A stretch of 64,000 nucleotides of DNA from Aristolochia californica (lineage: Eukaryota; Streptophyta; Magnoliopsida; Piperales; Aristolochiaceae), in NCBI GenBank assembly GCA_029961685.1, contig JARWKL010000010.1:6373769-6437768 (forward strand), written 5' to 3'. A program made the translations under genes and the position numbers. The notes below the pieces were generated by a model that was not told the DNA's origin, did not search any database, and was given only the letters and a program-made list of their open reading frames with translations. Within the stretch, counting starts at the first letter, position 1, and the number at the start of each line of letters is the position of its first letter. Below, piece by piece: positions 35,635 through 47,539 of this stretch.

Positions 35635-38191
35635 TCACGAGCTTAACTTACATTCGGCATGACCTGATGAAGATCAAACAGTTGAGAATATTAACAAGTA
35701 TACATGATATCTGAATCTTTGATTAAAAAGGGAGATCTCTGTTTTAAAGCTTCGTTCACATGGCTGTGTCATTGACGACCAGCAAACACTGCTGCAGCCA
35801 CGGCGTGAATCGGAAAAGCATCGGACAGGATGCTTCTTGCTTCTTGCCAAAGAGCAGAGAGAAAGAAAGAAGACAAAGAACACCTCCCATTCACACGACA
35901 ATATGATGGATTCCGTACGGAATCACCATGAAAAAGATCAAGCCTTTCGCTTTTCTTTTTCTCTTTTATGGAAAGTGGAAGGAATACTCCACTACCCTTT
36001 CCACCTTTATTTGCTTCCAGCTGGTGAATGCCCCGAATGTAGTCGTTGGAGGGATGGGATGACCCACCACCACTGCAACTGACGGTTTAAAAGCTGAAAT
36101 GAGGTTCAAGAAAGAATCAAATGACTTACTGGGGTCGGAGGAGGTAATGGTTCCGGTGTGAGCAAAGTCGCAGTTGAAACCATGGCGGCCGGCAGACTGG
36201 AAATAGGCATTCATAGCGTACGCGGCATGTGACTGTATGGTGTTGGGCTGGAAGCAGGGGCCGCCAGTCTGAATTGGTTTACAGTCCACGGTGCCCAAAC
36301 TGCAAACCCAGTCGATATTCGCTTGCAAAGCTTGATCACTTGCTCCCTTCACAGGCACGCACCACTGAGCTCCTGAACCGGATGGAGCCGGCACCGATGG
36401 AGTACTACCCCTGGACTGTACAAAAGAAATCAACAACAAAAAAAATTAATCAGAATCCTCAACTCCATAATAAATAAAAAGAAAGTAGAGCCAAATTTTG
36501 AAACGGAACTGTTAATCTACTGATTCTAGACTATTACTAGTTCGACAGGGATGGCCGCGGTAATTTTCTAGCTTCCAGAAACGGACAGAAAAGAGATAGG
36601 ACGTAGAAGAAATCCAGATTCTCTGTAATGCCTTTCACGCATCCCTGCGAACTAGGAAACAGGTGGCACCTGTTTCTGATGCCTTCCGCCAGGAGATGCA
36701 CGCCAGCATCTGAGCATTCCAGAGGCACCGTGTCATCTCTGACTCTGGTTTGTTTCTTCTGAACCAGAAGCTCGCACATGGACTGTCTACGTGTCTGAAC
36801 ACCAAAAATAATTCCGCGTTAAGATCTCAAAGCCTGAAGTCTCATAATTCCAAATATGGCCGTGGGTCCCGGCGCTTTCGTCAATTGATGGCAACGTGCC
36901 TCGAATGGCGGAGAGAGTGGTCCCCCAATTATTTATTATTTACAGGAACCCGATACTAATGCGGTAATGCCAGCACCACCGCCGCGTAAGGTAATTTTCG
37001 ATAGGGGACTCGAGGAGACACCACTCTGGAGTTTTACAGCTCCCTCACGCAGGCGTCAGCTGTCTGTTTCCTGCTTCTGACTCGATCGGATGGTTTTCAT
37101 TTTCTTCGTGAAGCTCTTTAAAAAAGAAAAAAGGAAAAAGGAAAAAGGAAAAGAGAGTGACTCACCTTTCCTCCCTTCAGGATTCCGACATCGTAAACCG
37201 GTGTGAAATCAGGCCAGAAAAGGCCGAAGTTCCTTTCGGCAGTGGAGCCCGGCTTGAGGTTCTCGTTGAAGAGCGCGAAAATGTATGTGTCAAACTTCCG
37301 GCCGGGCATCAGGGGGGTGCCTTTCCCGGAGTTTACATGACGGATCAGATTCCCATTAAAGGAAATGGCGTTCGCCATGTTAACTGCCGGCTGGTTGGGG
37401 TCTCCCAACGAAGGCCAACCCGTCTCCGCCACGACAATGTCCACGTCGCCGTATCCTAGTCGCTTCATCGCCGAATACACAGCATCTAGCTGAGCATCGA
37501 ACATGTTAGTGTAAGTGATGCCGGTGGCGGGGTCGTGAATCCCCTGGTTGGGCTTGAACAGCGCGTAGTTCAGGGTCTTGTCGGAGAAGCCGAAGTAGGG
37601 GTACGGGTTTATCATAAAAGGGGACTTTGTCCGACGGTGATACTCGAGCATCGGTGCAAAGATCGCCTTGTCGTACCCGCGTCTGAACCGTCCGGAGGAA
37701 GGCGGCTCGGAGCTGGACAATATCCCAAGGGAATGCGGCGTTGATACTTGAATATAGTTGATTCCGGCGAGCTTGAGAGCTGCGTGGAGGGATTTCATGG
37801 CGGGAAGGAGATGAGCGATGAGGTTTTTGTCGGCGGTAGCCATGATCTCGTTCCCCACGGCGATGCGGTCGATTTTCGTTGCCGGGTAGAAGGGGGAAAT
37901 ATGGTCCCTGACCCAGTCACGAGCGTAGGGAAGTTTAGCAAGCGCCGGGATGTCGCCATTGGGAACGGTGACGGTGACGAAGATGCGGGTTTTGGCGAAG
38001 GCGGTGATGAGGACGGGATCAGTGCCGAAGAGCTTGACGCGGTCGATAGTGGTGCGGTCGACGAGGAAAGCAGCCACCTGCGACGGAGGAGGAAGGTTGT
38101 CGCCAAGCGTGCCGTAGTTGACACCAATCGAGAGAGTAACAGTGGCCGCCTGGAGGGCAAGGAGGGCGAGAAAGAGGAGAGAAGTCGCCAT
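35635..38191 (-). CDS. Glucan endo-1,3-beta-glucosidase, GH17 with X8 (CBM43) domain
   Basis: Exons: 38191-37166, 36415-36130, 35663-35635, with GTGAGT, GTAAGT donors and CAG acceptors; 1341 bases, 446 aa. It has a signal peptide ([17 protein letters not shown]) with mature start near [13 protein letters not shown]. The GH17 barrel (about 22-335) has acid/base Glu115 (AVGNE) and nucleophile Glu256 (VVAETGWPS). A short Ser/Pro linker leads to the X8 module with six cysteines at 361, 380, 387, 396, 424 and 442; the last comes only from the 29-base third exon (HAECKLSS), which confirms that exon. It would be secreted and cut callose in the wall or at plasmodesmata. The protein ends right after X8, so no GPI-anchor signal is encoded. 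An upstream in-frame Met at 38347 would bury the signal peptide, so 38191 is preferred. Confidence 0.9.
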
Positions 38192-39790
38192 TTTGTGGAG
38201 AAGAGCGTGGGGGTGTTTAAGATTTATAGTGGACGGTGCGGGAAAGAGGGCAAATGCGCTGCGCTTAATTAAGAGCGTTCTGAGTTGCGTTTTTGCGGGT
38301 CGTGGAGTTGGTTTGAAAGGGAGCCCGCCAGAAAATTTGCCAGCCAATTAACGTTGGGTTTATGCTTACGAGGGGCTCAACTTACGAGAGAGAGCGAGGA
38401 TTTAACGGTCGGTGCCAACACTAAAAGTAAGATTAAGATGTCTTTTTTGACTATTATGATGGATAAAAATAGGTGTCGCTTCCGTGTGAAAACTGAGAAC
38501 CGGGAAAGCAAAGAGACACACGGCGCTTCCATTTTACGCGTTTCTAAGCGAATTCCGATTTCCGTGTCGACGACAGTCAAAATCCAGACACATCTGTTTT
38601 TTGTTCTTTCTCCGCTGCTTCACGCCTCAGCTAAGATTAGTTTCCAAGGATACTCTGCTTCCAAATAGCAAACGGAATGTTAAAACATGAGAAACAAAGT
38701 TATGTGCACCTGACTCATAGTCAAGACTATTTGTGCTAATTGTTCTTTCCTCTCCATTATCTTTGCATTTAACTTTCCCAAGAGGAATCACAAATGGAAG
38801 TTAGATTGTGCGGAAGATGTGGTGCACCAAATCACATCCCCTCGTCATAATCTATTTATTGACTTAATATATAATTAAAGTATATGAATTCGTATTTATA
38901 ATAGAAAAAAATAATAGAGTCCAATTACAATTAAACTACTTTTATCCCAATTACACCCAAATTTTAATACTTAAAAATAAATCTTAGCATAATTAAATAA
39001 TTCGATATAAATAGAAAAGTAACATAACTAAAACACCTTTAAACTAAAACTCTTATGTGAGACCTTTACCATATTAATTTTGGCTATGTGAGACTACTTA
39101 TTGTGAAAATCATGTAAGAGGTTTTCATATCTTCTCTTCAACAAATACTAGTTACACTCTCTTGTCCTACATCTTTTCCTATTCAAGTTGTATATAGTAT
39201 TACTATTTTGTATAAATATATTTCAAAAAAGAAAAAGGGTTCTACCCACATGAGCATCTCTAGAGCCCTCAAATGCTCATTATCTCGTGACAAGCCAATC
39301 CAAATGACTTCGAGCCATATGAATGCCAGATTTACATTTAATTTCCTCTACATTTTTGAAAAAAATAAAAGAATATGGTGCACTTTCACATAAAAAAAAT
39401 GTAAGTATTAATATTATAGAAACATTACTTGTCATTCATGAAGACATTTCGGCATATCCATGGCCAGTACCCCCATTGAAACTCTTTCATAGGGGTGACT
39501 AGTATCTTCTCCCAATCCTCAATTTTGTTAGAACCACTTGTGTTGAAAACTCCAATAATCTCAAAATTTGTGGCTCTTAATCACCCCACAAATATGTCTG
39601 ACCTCTAGGTGAACATGAGGATCTCTATTGAATTTCTCTTGCATAAAAATAAAATAAAATTGGATAATCAACATAGCAAACTTAATATTAACCAAGGTAT
39701 ACACTTAATTGATCAACATAAAAAAGTAATGTTACCCAAATCATGTTATACATCTCTAGGAAATCTTCTTCCTTGTTAGCATAAAATTTA
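38192..39790. promoter_or_regulatory. GH17 upstream region and AT-rich intergenic DNA
   Basis: A minus-strand CTATAAATC lies at 38229-38221, only about 30 bases before the chosen ATG, so it is a questionable TATA box. Beyond about 38680 the sequence turns AT-rich and I see no gene up to the LTR at 39791. Confidence 0.35.
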
Positions 39791-40500
39791 TGTTGATTTT
39801 CAGGACTTCAGGAATTTAGCTCAGGGAGAAAAAGGGAAAGAAACTCATTCAGAGAAAACTAGAGGAAGAAGGGCTAAGGAATTGATTATTCCTAACCCTC
39901 CCCCTAAAGCTCTATTTATAGATTTATGAAACTATAATATTATAATTAGGGTTTAGGGTTTTAACTCTTGAACTTTAACATAATTACATCAATGTCATCT
40001 CTATGAGATGACCCTTTATTTACCATCCTCCCATCACTGTACGTGGGCCTATAAGTCTTCTCCTTGATTTTGTGGGTCTTGAGCTCATCTTCTATTTCTC
40101 TTGGATCCATGGGTCTACCTTGGTCTTATGGGCTTGGGCCCTTCTTCTAATACACTTTGATATGTGGGCCTTCTTTGGTCCTGTGGGCTTAGGCATTTTC
40201 TTCCAACACTCCCCCTCAAGCTGGGGTGAGAGAACAGTATGAACTCTCAGCTTGATGTAAATGATGTATAAAATAATTTTTGTACAATGTGTCTTCATCT
40301 TCCAATACTCCCCCTCACGCTGGTGCTCTCATTCATGAGGCTCAGCTGATATAATATCAGTGAGAGTAAATCACTCCTAGTCGCTAAGACATTTCTCTAA
40401 AGTGTTCACCTCCACCACCGTGTCCCTCCACAGGACAACGACTCTCAAGTGGTAGAGTAATATATGATATTAATAGGAGGAAATAACATAAATATAACTA

Positions 40501-41020
40501 TAAGTTCCTCCATCATGGACTTCCAACCACAAATAATTTTCATATTTTTGACGGGGATGAAGTTCCTCCGTCATGGACTCTCAACCACAAATAATTTTGA
40601 TATTTTTGACGGGGATGAAGTTCCTCTGTTATAGACTCCCAACCACAAAAATTTGATATTTTTTACGGGGATAAAGTTCCTCTGTCATGGACTCCCAACT
40701 ACAAATAAATTTGATATTTTTTACGAAGATGAAGTTCCTCTGTCATGGACTCACAACTACAAATAATTTGATATTTTTGAGAGGGATGAAGTTCCTCCAT
40801 CATGGACTCCCAACCACAAAAATTTGATATTTTTGAGGAGGGGGATAAAGTTCCTCCGTCATGGACTCCCAACCACAAAAATTTAATTTTTTTGAGGAGG
40901 ATAAAGTTCCTCCGTCATAGACTCCCAACCACAAAAAATTGATATTTTTTACGGGGATGAAGTTCCTCTGTCATGGACTCCCAACCACAACAATTTGATA
41001 TTTTTAATGGGGATATAAAA
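40501..41020 (+). repeat. Nine-copy minisatellite, about 57-base unit
   Basis: Units begin AGTTCCTC(C/T)(G/A)TCATGGACT at about 40504, 40561, 40618, 40674, 40731, 40788, 40847, 40903 and 40959. They end in a GACGGGGATGAA-like stretch. Copies differ by small indels. The array lies in the interior of LTR element f near its 3' LTR. Confidence 0.92.
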
Positions 41021-42192
41021 TAATGGTATGAGGTTACCTCTTCTTCAATAATTATGTCTCATCAAAATAGACACAATAGCAGCAGCTAAAATGGGTTCGG
41101 CTTGGGCCCATTCGACCATAAATAATCTTTGTAAAATAACCTATGAAATAATTCGATACATATATTTGTTCTAAATAATGTGTTGACCAAGGAATAATCT
41201 GTTAATTCTTCAATAATAATCCAGCCAGAGAAAAAAATTTACCAAGTCACGCCAAAATCTTGGGCATGTTTACCGAGGCAAAAATTAAGTGGCCCAAGTC
41301 AGGTTGACCCGGGTCCGAGTTGACCCGGTCTGGGTTGACTCAGTCTGGCAGGTGCAAAAGCACTACCCTCGGGTTGTTGGTTCGCTTGCTCGCTGGTCCG
41401 AGTTGACTTGGGCGAGTCCGGGTCTTGGCAGAACAAAGCGCGGGCCCGCAGCTGATTTAATTCAAGTTTCCTAACTTAGGAAACTTGGATAAGGCAACAG
41501 ATAAAATCCAGAGAGATCTTGAAGGCGAGACAAAAACGAAAACTCTCCGAAATAGGAGACATCACCGGGAATTAAGCAGAACGTCGACGACTACAACTTT
41601 CCATAAAACCAGCAACTCATAGTTGGCGCTCGGGCAGCTCGGCAGCGCCAGAGTGTCATCGTCCTCCCACGGAAACTATGTAGTAGAATTTTTTTTCTCT
41701 CAGGTGCAAAGTCGTCTTCTCCGGCGACTGTGGGTCGTCTTCCCCGTCAGCCGAACAGAGACAACAGTAATAATTTTTTCTCGGCTGAGTGGAAGGAAAT
41801 AGCCGGTGATGTTAAGCGAGGTTTTCTGGCTACAGGCGAAGAGACGAATCAGTAGGACTGGGAAAGGTAGGAAGTATAGCCGATTTCTAATGCGGCAATC
41901 CAACTCAGAACGACGCAAAGCTTCAAGACGAACACGGACACAGAAAAGCTCTGACGACCATGGAATTCTGTAAAAAATAGCAGCGAACTTTTTCGTCTCT
42001 TTTTCATCTCTCCGTGTTGTGATAAGAATGAGCATCGGGTCATTGTCTCCGTCACCGGTAAACCCAACCAGGCCGTGTCCCCTTCGGTGATGACATTGTT
42101 AAAGATGGGCTCTATCATGGTGGGCCGAACAACGGTTCCTAGTCACACTGCCGCCATCCAAGTACGTAAGGATGCTGCATGAATGTTTTGAT

Positions 42193-42282
42193 TCAGTAAT
42201 CCATACCACCCATGCCAGGAGCCATTGCTGGTGTCTCCTCGTCTTTGGGAATTTCAATGATCACAGCTTCATTAGTCGTCAC
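42193..42282 (-). pseudogene. Captured last exon of a mitochondrial chaperonin 60 (HSP60)
   Basis: The minus strand reads VTTNEAVIIEIPKDE, then ETPAMAPGMGGMDY and a stop. This is the C-terminal end of plant mitochondrial CPN60/HSP60: a TTTEAV strand, an IPK/LPK linker and the Gly-Met tail ending GGMDY. It lies just inside the primer site of LTR element f. The rest of the chaperonin gene is absent, so it is a transduplicated fragment. The frame is open, so capture or constraint may be recent. Confidence 0.75.
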
Positions 42283-42957
42283 CGGAGAAAATACAATGAC
42301 AACATCAATCTATGCAGTTCTAATAACTATGAAAAAATATAGCATCAATACGAGGAATATGGCCTGAACAAAGCAAACTATACTTCAACGACACTGAGAA
42401 AAAAATAACAATAATATGACGGGTAAAAAAAGATAACAAGAGAAAAGAAAAAAATAAATGGGTTTATTTGAATCTAAAAACCATAGATCGGAGTCTTGAA
42501 AATCAAAGCTCTGATACCATATTGATTTTCAGGACTTCATGAATTTAGCTCATGGAGAAAAAGGGAAAGAAACTCATTGGGAGAAAACCGGAGGAAGAAG
42601 GGTTATGGAATCGATTATTCTTAACCTCCCCCCTGAAGCTCTATTTATAGATTTATGAAACTACAATATTACAATAATACACCTGAACTTAGGGTTTAGG
42701 GTTTAGGGTTTTAACACTGGAACTTTAACATAATTACATCAATGCCATCTCTATAAGATGACCCTTTATTTATCATCCTCCCATCACTATATGTGGGTCT
42801 ATGGGTATTCTCCTTGATTTGTGGGCCTTGAGCCCGTTTTTTATTTCTCTTGGATCCATGGGTCTTCCTTGGTCTTATGGGCTTGGGCCCATCTTCTAAT
42901 ACACTTTGATATGTGGGTCTTCCTTGGTCGTGTGGGTTTGGGCCTTGTCTTCCAACA

Positions 42958-43845
42958 AATAATCATCTTCTCTATTTGGGTCTTTAGTAGATGCCCAAGG
43001 AAGTTGATTGAAGGTGCTATAGGGCTCAAAGATGGGTTATTTGTAGTTATTAAAAAATGTGAACTAAAGCTCTACAATCCACCCCCACCCCCTCCCCAAG
43101 CTTTCTCAATTTCTAGATCCCTTGTAGGCCACTCCATTGCTTCTACGAAGGTTGAGGGTGCAAAAAGAAGCCATATAAATAAGCAATGTCAATAATTTTA
43201 TTCAAATAAGATGAAAGAGAGCAATATTTCTAATAAAGCGAATGTTATATAGCAACAACACCACCTAAGGCCCCCAAATCATCGTGTGTCCTTAAGCTAT
43301 CATGGCTAGATAGATAGATAACTCTGCTTATGAAGAAGCAAGTTGTTATGACTTTGGTAGGCATGGTCATAGACACTATGGCTTTGATTGTGGAGGGAGA
43401 GACAATGTGGTGGTTTAGGTAGCATACTAATGAATCTTGTTAATTAATTAAAATGGTTAGACATAATATAAACAAAACACAACACAAATTGTATAAACTT
43501 TGTAAAAAAATAAACTGAATGATTTTACATGCCATAATCAAACAAGTTTACATCAAATATGAGTTGTCCTTGAATTATTACCCTCTTGCCAATTTTCTCC
43601 TTCTTCATCCCCGTTTTCCTCTTCATTGTCCTCATCTTCAACTTCCTCTTCTTCTTCCTCCTCATCAAATAAGTTATTATTTGATTATTTTGCTCATATC
43701 AGAGCAGATACCCATTGAAGGATATCGATATTTGTTCAAGTGAAATTTTATTCTCGTGGTGTTGGATATTGTGAAGCCATTCAAAGGACAAGTTTTGTTG
43801 GAAGACTTATGTTTCCTCAAGAGAGGTATTTTGTTAGTTTAGAAT
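42958..43845. other. No gene seen
   Basis: Unannotated sequence between two LTR elements, with a CT-rich stretch near 43580-43670 and no recognised coding or RNA feature. Confidence 0.5.
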
Positions 43846-45744
43846 TGTTGAAGAGCAAATATGGAAGAGTCTGACATGACTCCCACAATAAGAAGTCTTA
43901 CAGAGCTACGATTATTATGGAAGGAGGTTTTACAAAAGAGTTTTAGTTTAAAGGTGCATTAGTTATACTAGTCTTCTATTTATGTCGAGTTATTTAATTA
44001 TGCTAGGACTTATCATTTAGTGTTAGAGTTTGGGTGTAATTGGGACAAGGGTAGTTTAATTATAATTGGACTATACTATTTTCCTCTATTATAAATAGAG
44101 GTTTATGTACTCTGATTACATGAAGTCAATGAAGTTTTTCTCTTCCCATAAATTCAACATGGTATCAGAGCAGGTTTTGTGAGTTGGCTCGGTCAACCCA
44201 CAGAGGTAATGTGATATTTTTCTGATCTATTATCTCTAGCAGTTTAGGTTCATATGTATCTTTTTTTTCTCTTTTCAATCCCTTTACCTGTTGTTTTATT
44301 TACGTTATCACATCTATACTAAGTTTTTCATATTATATATTATACATTGACGGAAAGATATTCGAGTCTACAACTCAAAATGAATTTTGGCAATCAGATT
44401 TTTCTAAAAAAGGAAATCGATATTTTAAGCAGCAAAGGTCAAACTGCAAGAGAGGTTCGGGCAGTAGCAGAAAATTTCAAATTCCAAGCTATTTTATGCT
44501 ATCAAGAACGAGACTTTATATGGGGAATTATATATAAACAAAAATACTTGTAAGTTTATTTTCTTACCTATTCAACCAATTTTCGATCTGAGTTTTTTAT
44601 ATGGAGATATTGATCTTGGAAGAGTCAATGGTAATGCTAGCAAAAGGAGAAAGAGTACTTAGTTCAACTAGATTACAGAGACCGAAATCTATCAGATTAT
44701 ATATCTCAATAGAATTATATTTTATGAAGTGAAGTTATACTAGGATGAAAGGTATTTAAGTCTATTTTCATAAGGAAAATTTTTATATCAATTTAATCTA
44801 TATTTAAGGATATATTCACATTGGAAAAATCAAAGGTCATGTCGGTATCCTGTCGCATTGAAAAATAAGAATTTAAGCCGATTTTTTTGTATCACTTTTT
44901 GAGTTGTTGTTATTGATAAACAATATCGAAAAAATATCTCACTTGCCCCTTTTTTTTGGTTACCTTTCCCCTACCATCCTTTATTTGACTCTCACATACC
45001 CCTTTGGGCCAACCTCTTGTGTGTTGCTTCGGTTGGTTCACAATTATATATATATATATATACATACATATGGGTCTTTTAAGCCCATTGAGACTTTTTA
45101 TATGTACTCGTGGGTCTTTTATCGTCGTCTTGTGAATGACATGCATTACCCACTTATCACCCATTTCTACCCTTTGAGAGTTGGTGCCCGGGTTGGGACA
45201 TCGTGATGGAGGAGCTTATTACTACATCTATGTTATTTGGTTCAAGCTGGGATCATTACCATTACCTCCCAGTTTGAGAGGGAGAAGTAGAAGAAGAAGT
45301 ACAAGAAAGAGGTATTTTATTCTATATATTGTGGTAATTTTAATGTGACAAAAATACTCAAGAAATGGGGAGCGCAAAAGATGAAGTTTCATTGCAAGCT
45401 GAAGTTATAAACTCCAACTTGAGGGGGAGTGTTGAAGAGCAAATATGGAAGAGTCTTACATGACTCTAACAATAAGAAGTCTTACAGAGTCACAATTATT
45501 ATGGAAGATGGTCTCACAAAAGAGTTTCAATTTAAAGGTGCTTTAGTTATGCTAGTCTTCTATTTATGTTGAGTTATTTAATTATGATATGACTTATCTT
45601 TAAGTGTTAGAGTTTGGGTGTAGTTGGTACAAGGGTAGTTTAATTATAATTGGACTCAACTACTTTCCTCTATTATAAATAGAGGTTCATATACTTTGAT
45701 TACATCATGTCAATGAAGTTTTTCTCTTTTCCATAAATTCAACA
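43846..45744 (+). mobile_element. Small non-autonomous LTR retrotransposon g
   Basis: LTRs at 43846-44159 and 45430-45744 (314 and 315 bases) are near-identical in layout. A perfect primer site TGGTATCAGAGC (44160-44171) and polypurine tract ACTTGAGGGGGAG (before 45430) are present. Flanks AGAAT/AGAAC form a target duplication with one change. The 1.27-kb interior has no gag or pol; the longest frame (44347-44553) is unrecognised. A (TA)n tract is at 45047-45062. It is related to the fragment at 46544. Confidence 0.88.
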
Positions 45745-46543
45745 AGAACATCATACACATTTCAATTAACCACCTTATGTATGCACACCATGGACCACCA
45801 TATTTAAGGCCATTCATGTAGAACACTTATCTTGCTTGATATGCCAACATAAAAGTGTCATCAATGCATCATGTGTTGGATGTGTTCATACTAGTAAACC
45901 AAACAGTCGTCTGGATGTCATGCCTTTGATTACTTACATCAAACCATTTAAATTTGAGTACATAATCAAATTTCTTATGCATGTAGCACAAATTCTACCC
46001 CATAATGATCATTGCCCCAATATAGTAGAGATCATAATTATAGTGGCCATTGCCCCGTACTAATAGAGATCACTATCTTCATAATAGTCCTTGACTATGA
46101 AATTGTTATTTTAAGATCTTTGATGTACTTTTAGCAACTTAGTATGGATTCACATGTTGTTTATTGTATACCAACTTAGTATTGTACCAACAATGACCCG
46201 TTGGTGTTATTGGTTGTAAGTGTTATGGTATTTATCAAGATGACATTGGTATTCTAATATCTTTACCCGTTGTAGAAAAGATATATAAGCACTAAGTTCA
46301 CAAAAATGATTAACTGCAAAACTATTATTTAGTTTTATACCATGGCACAAATATATAACTAACCTTATTTTTTAACCCTCAAGCAAAATGTTTATTGTGT
46401 CGTTGGTCCACGTGTTGTTGATCTTAATATCCCTACTAAGGTAATTTTGATGATAACAAACAGTCTAGTTACTAAAGATGTATATTGAGCATGTTCTATA
46501 ATTAAAAAAGAAACTCTTATAGAAAAATTTCTAGCAACATATT
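45745..46543. other. No gene seen
   Basis: AT-rich sequence between elements g and h with no recognised feature. Confidence 0.5.
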
Positions 46544-47370
46544 TGTTGGACTAACCATTTTCCATCCTAACAATTCACATAAAAGGGAAACAAGTAGCTT
46601 ATGCTAGAAACCACACCATTCAATTAATCCAGCACCATTAGATTATACTTATTTCCTCGATTATAAATAGAGACTCATTGTACTCAAATTATAACAAATT
46701 AGTAAAGTATTTTTATTTTTAAAAAATTTAACATGGTATCAGAGTGGGTCCTATGAGTTGACTCAGTCAACCCACAGTTTTGATCTATCATGAGAGTAGT
46801 TTAAGTTCGTATTGTATCATTTTTCTTTCTTTTCTATCCCAGTACCTATTGTTTTCTTGGCATTCATACCTCCATACTAAAATTTTCATATTTCAAATTA
46901 TATATTGATGGAAATATATTTGTGTCAACCTTCAAATGCAAAAAAAAAAAAAAAAATGGCAATCGGAGTTTTCTTCGAAGAGAAATCAATATTTGAAGCA
47001 GTAAAGGTTAGACTACAAGAGAGGTTCGATTAGCAACAAAAACTTCAGGTTCTTAGGCATTTTATGCCATCAAGTACGAGACTTTATATGGAGGATTATA
47101 GGTCAAAAGAAATATGATACTTTAATGAAATGTAACGAATTCTTGTTTCAGAAGGAGAAAACTTAATGTCAATGTGTGATCTATCAGATTATTTCTCTCA
47201 TAATAAGTATATTTTATGAAGAAATATTATACTTTAATGAAATGTATCGAATTCTTGTTTCAGAAGGAGAAAATTTAATGTCAATGTGTGATCTATATGT
47301 AAGTAGATATTCTTATTGGAATCGACATCCCTCAAGCTACATAATCAAAAAAATAAAGAAGTTATAATAG
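46544..47370 (+). mobile_element. Fragment h, relative of LTR element g
   Basis: A 5' LTR (46544-46733, TGTTGGAC...TTTAACA) is followed by a primer site TGGTATCAGAG (46734-46744). The interior text aligns with that of g (ATTGA(C/T)GGAAA..., CAAGAGAGGTTCG, GAGACTTTATATGG). No 3' LTR was found. A ~112-base tandem duplication (ATACTTTAATGAAATGTA... at 47117 and 47229) lies in its 3' part. Confidence 0.65.
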
Positions 47371-47539
47371 ATTCAAGAATGAAGATTTTTATATTAAATT
47401 AGGTATCAAATTAAATCTCTTCGAGTCTAGTTTCTTAATCAACAAACGGTTTATGATTCTGATCTATATTATGGGAGATATTAATATCAGAAGTACTAAA
47501 GGTCAATTCTACCAAAAGTATCTTATTTTTCTTATTTTC

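Larger units (their letters stand above)
39791..42957 (-). mobile_element. Non-autonomous LTR retrotransposon f with captured gene exon
   Basis: The 5' LTR (42957-42520) and 3' LTR (40208-39791) start TGTTGGAAG on the minus strand and end CAATA/CAACA, like element e at 16766. A perfect TGGTATCAGAGC primer site is at 42519-42508 and the polypurine tract CTTGAGGGGGAG precedes the 3' LTR. A second such tract lies ~100 bases upstream, as in e. The 2.3-kb interior has no gag or pol. It holds a chaperonin-60 exon (42282-42193), a nine-unit minisatellite (40501-41020) and text shared with e (CTTATTCCTTGGTCAACA type). No matching target duplication was found. Confidence 0.82.

Noticed and set aside
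38221..38229. TATA box for GH17
   Set aside because: It lies only ~30 bases before the ATG, leaving almost no leader, so its role is doubtful.
37748..38272. 174-codon plus-strand frame
   Set aside because: It is antisense to the well-supported GH17 exon 1, whose GC-rich sequence keeps several frames open.
41700..42118. Two overlapping minus-strand frames in LTR element f
   Set aside because: No recognised domain; they lie between the chaperonin fragment and the interior shared with e and may be chance frames.
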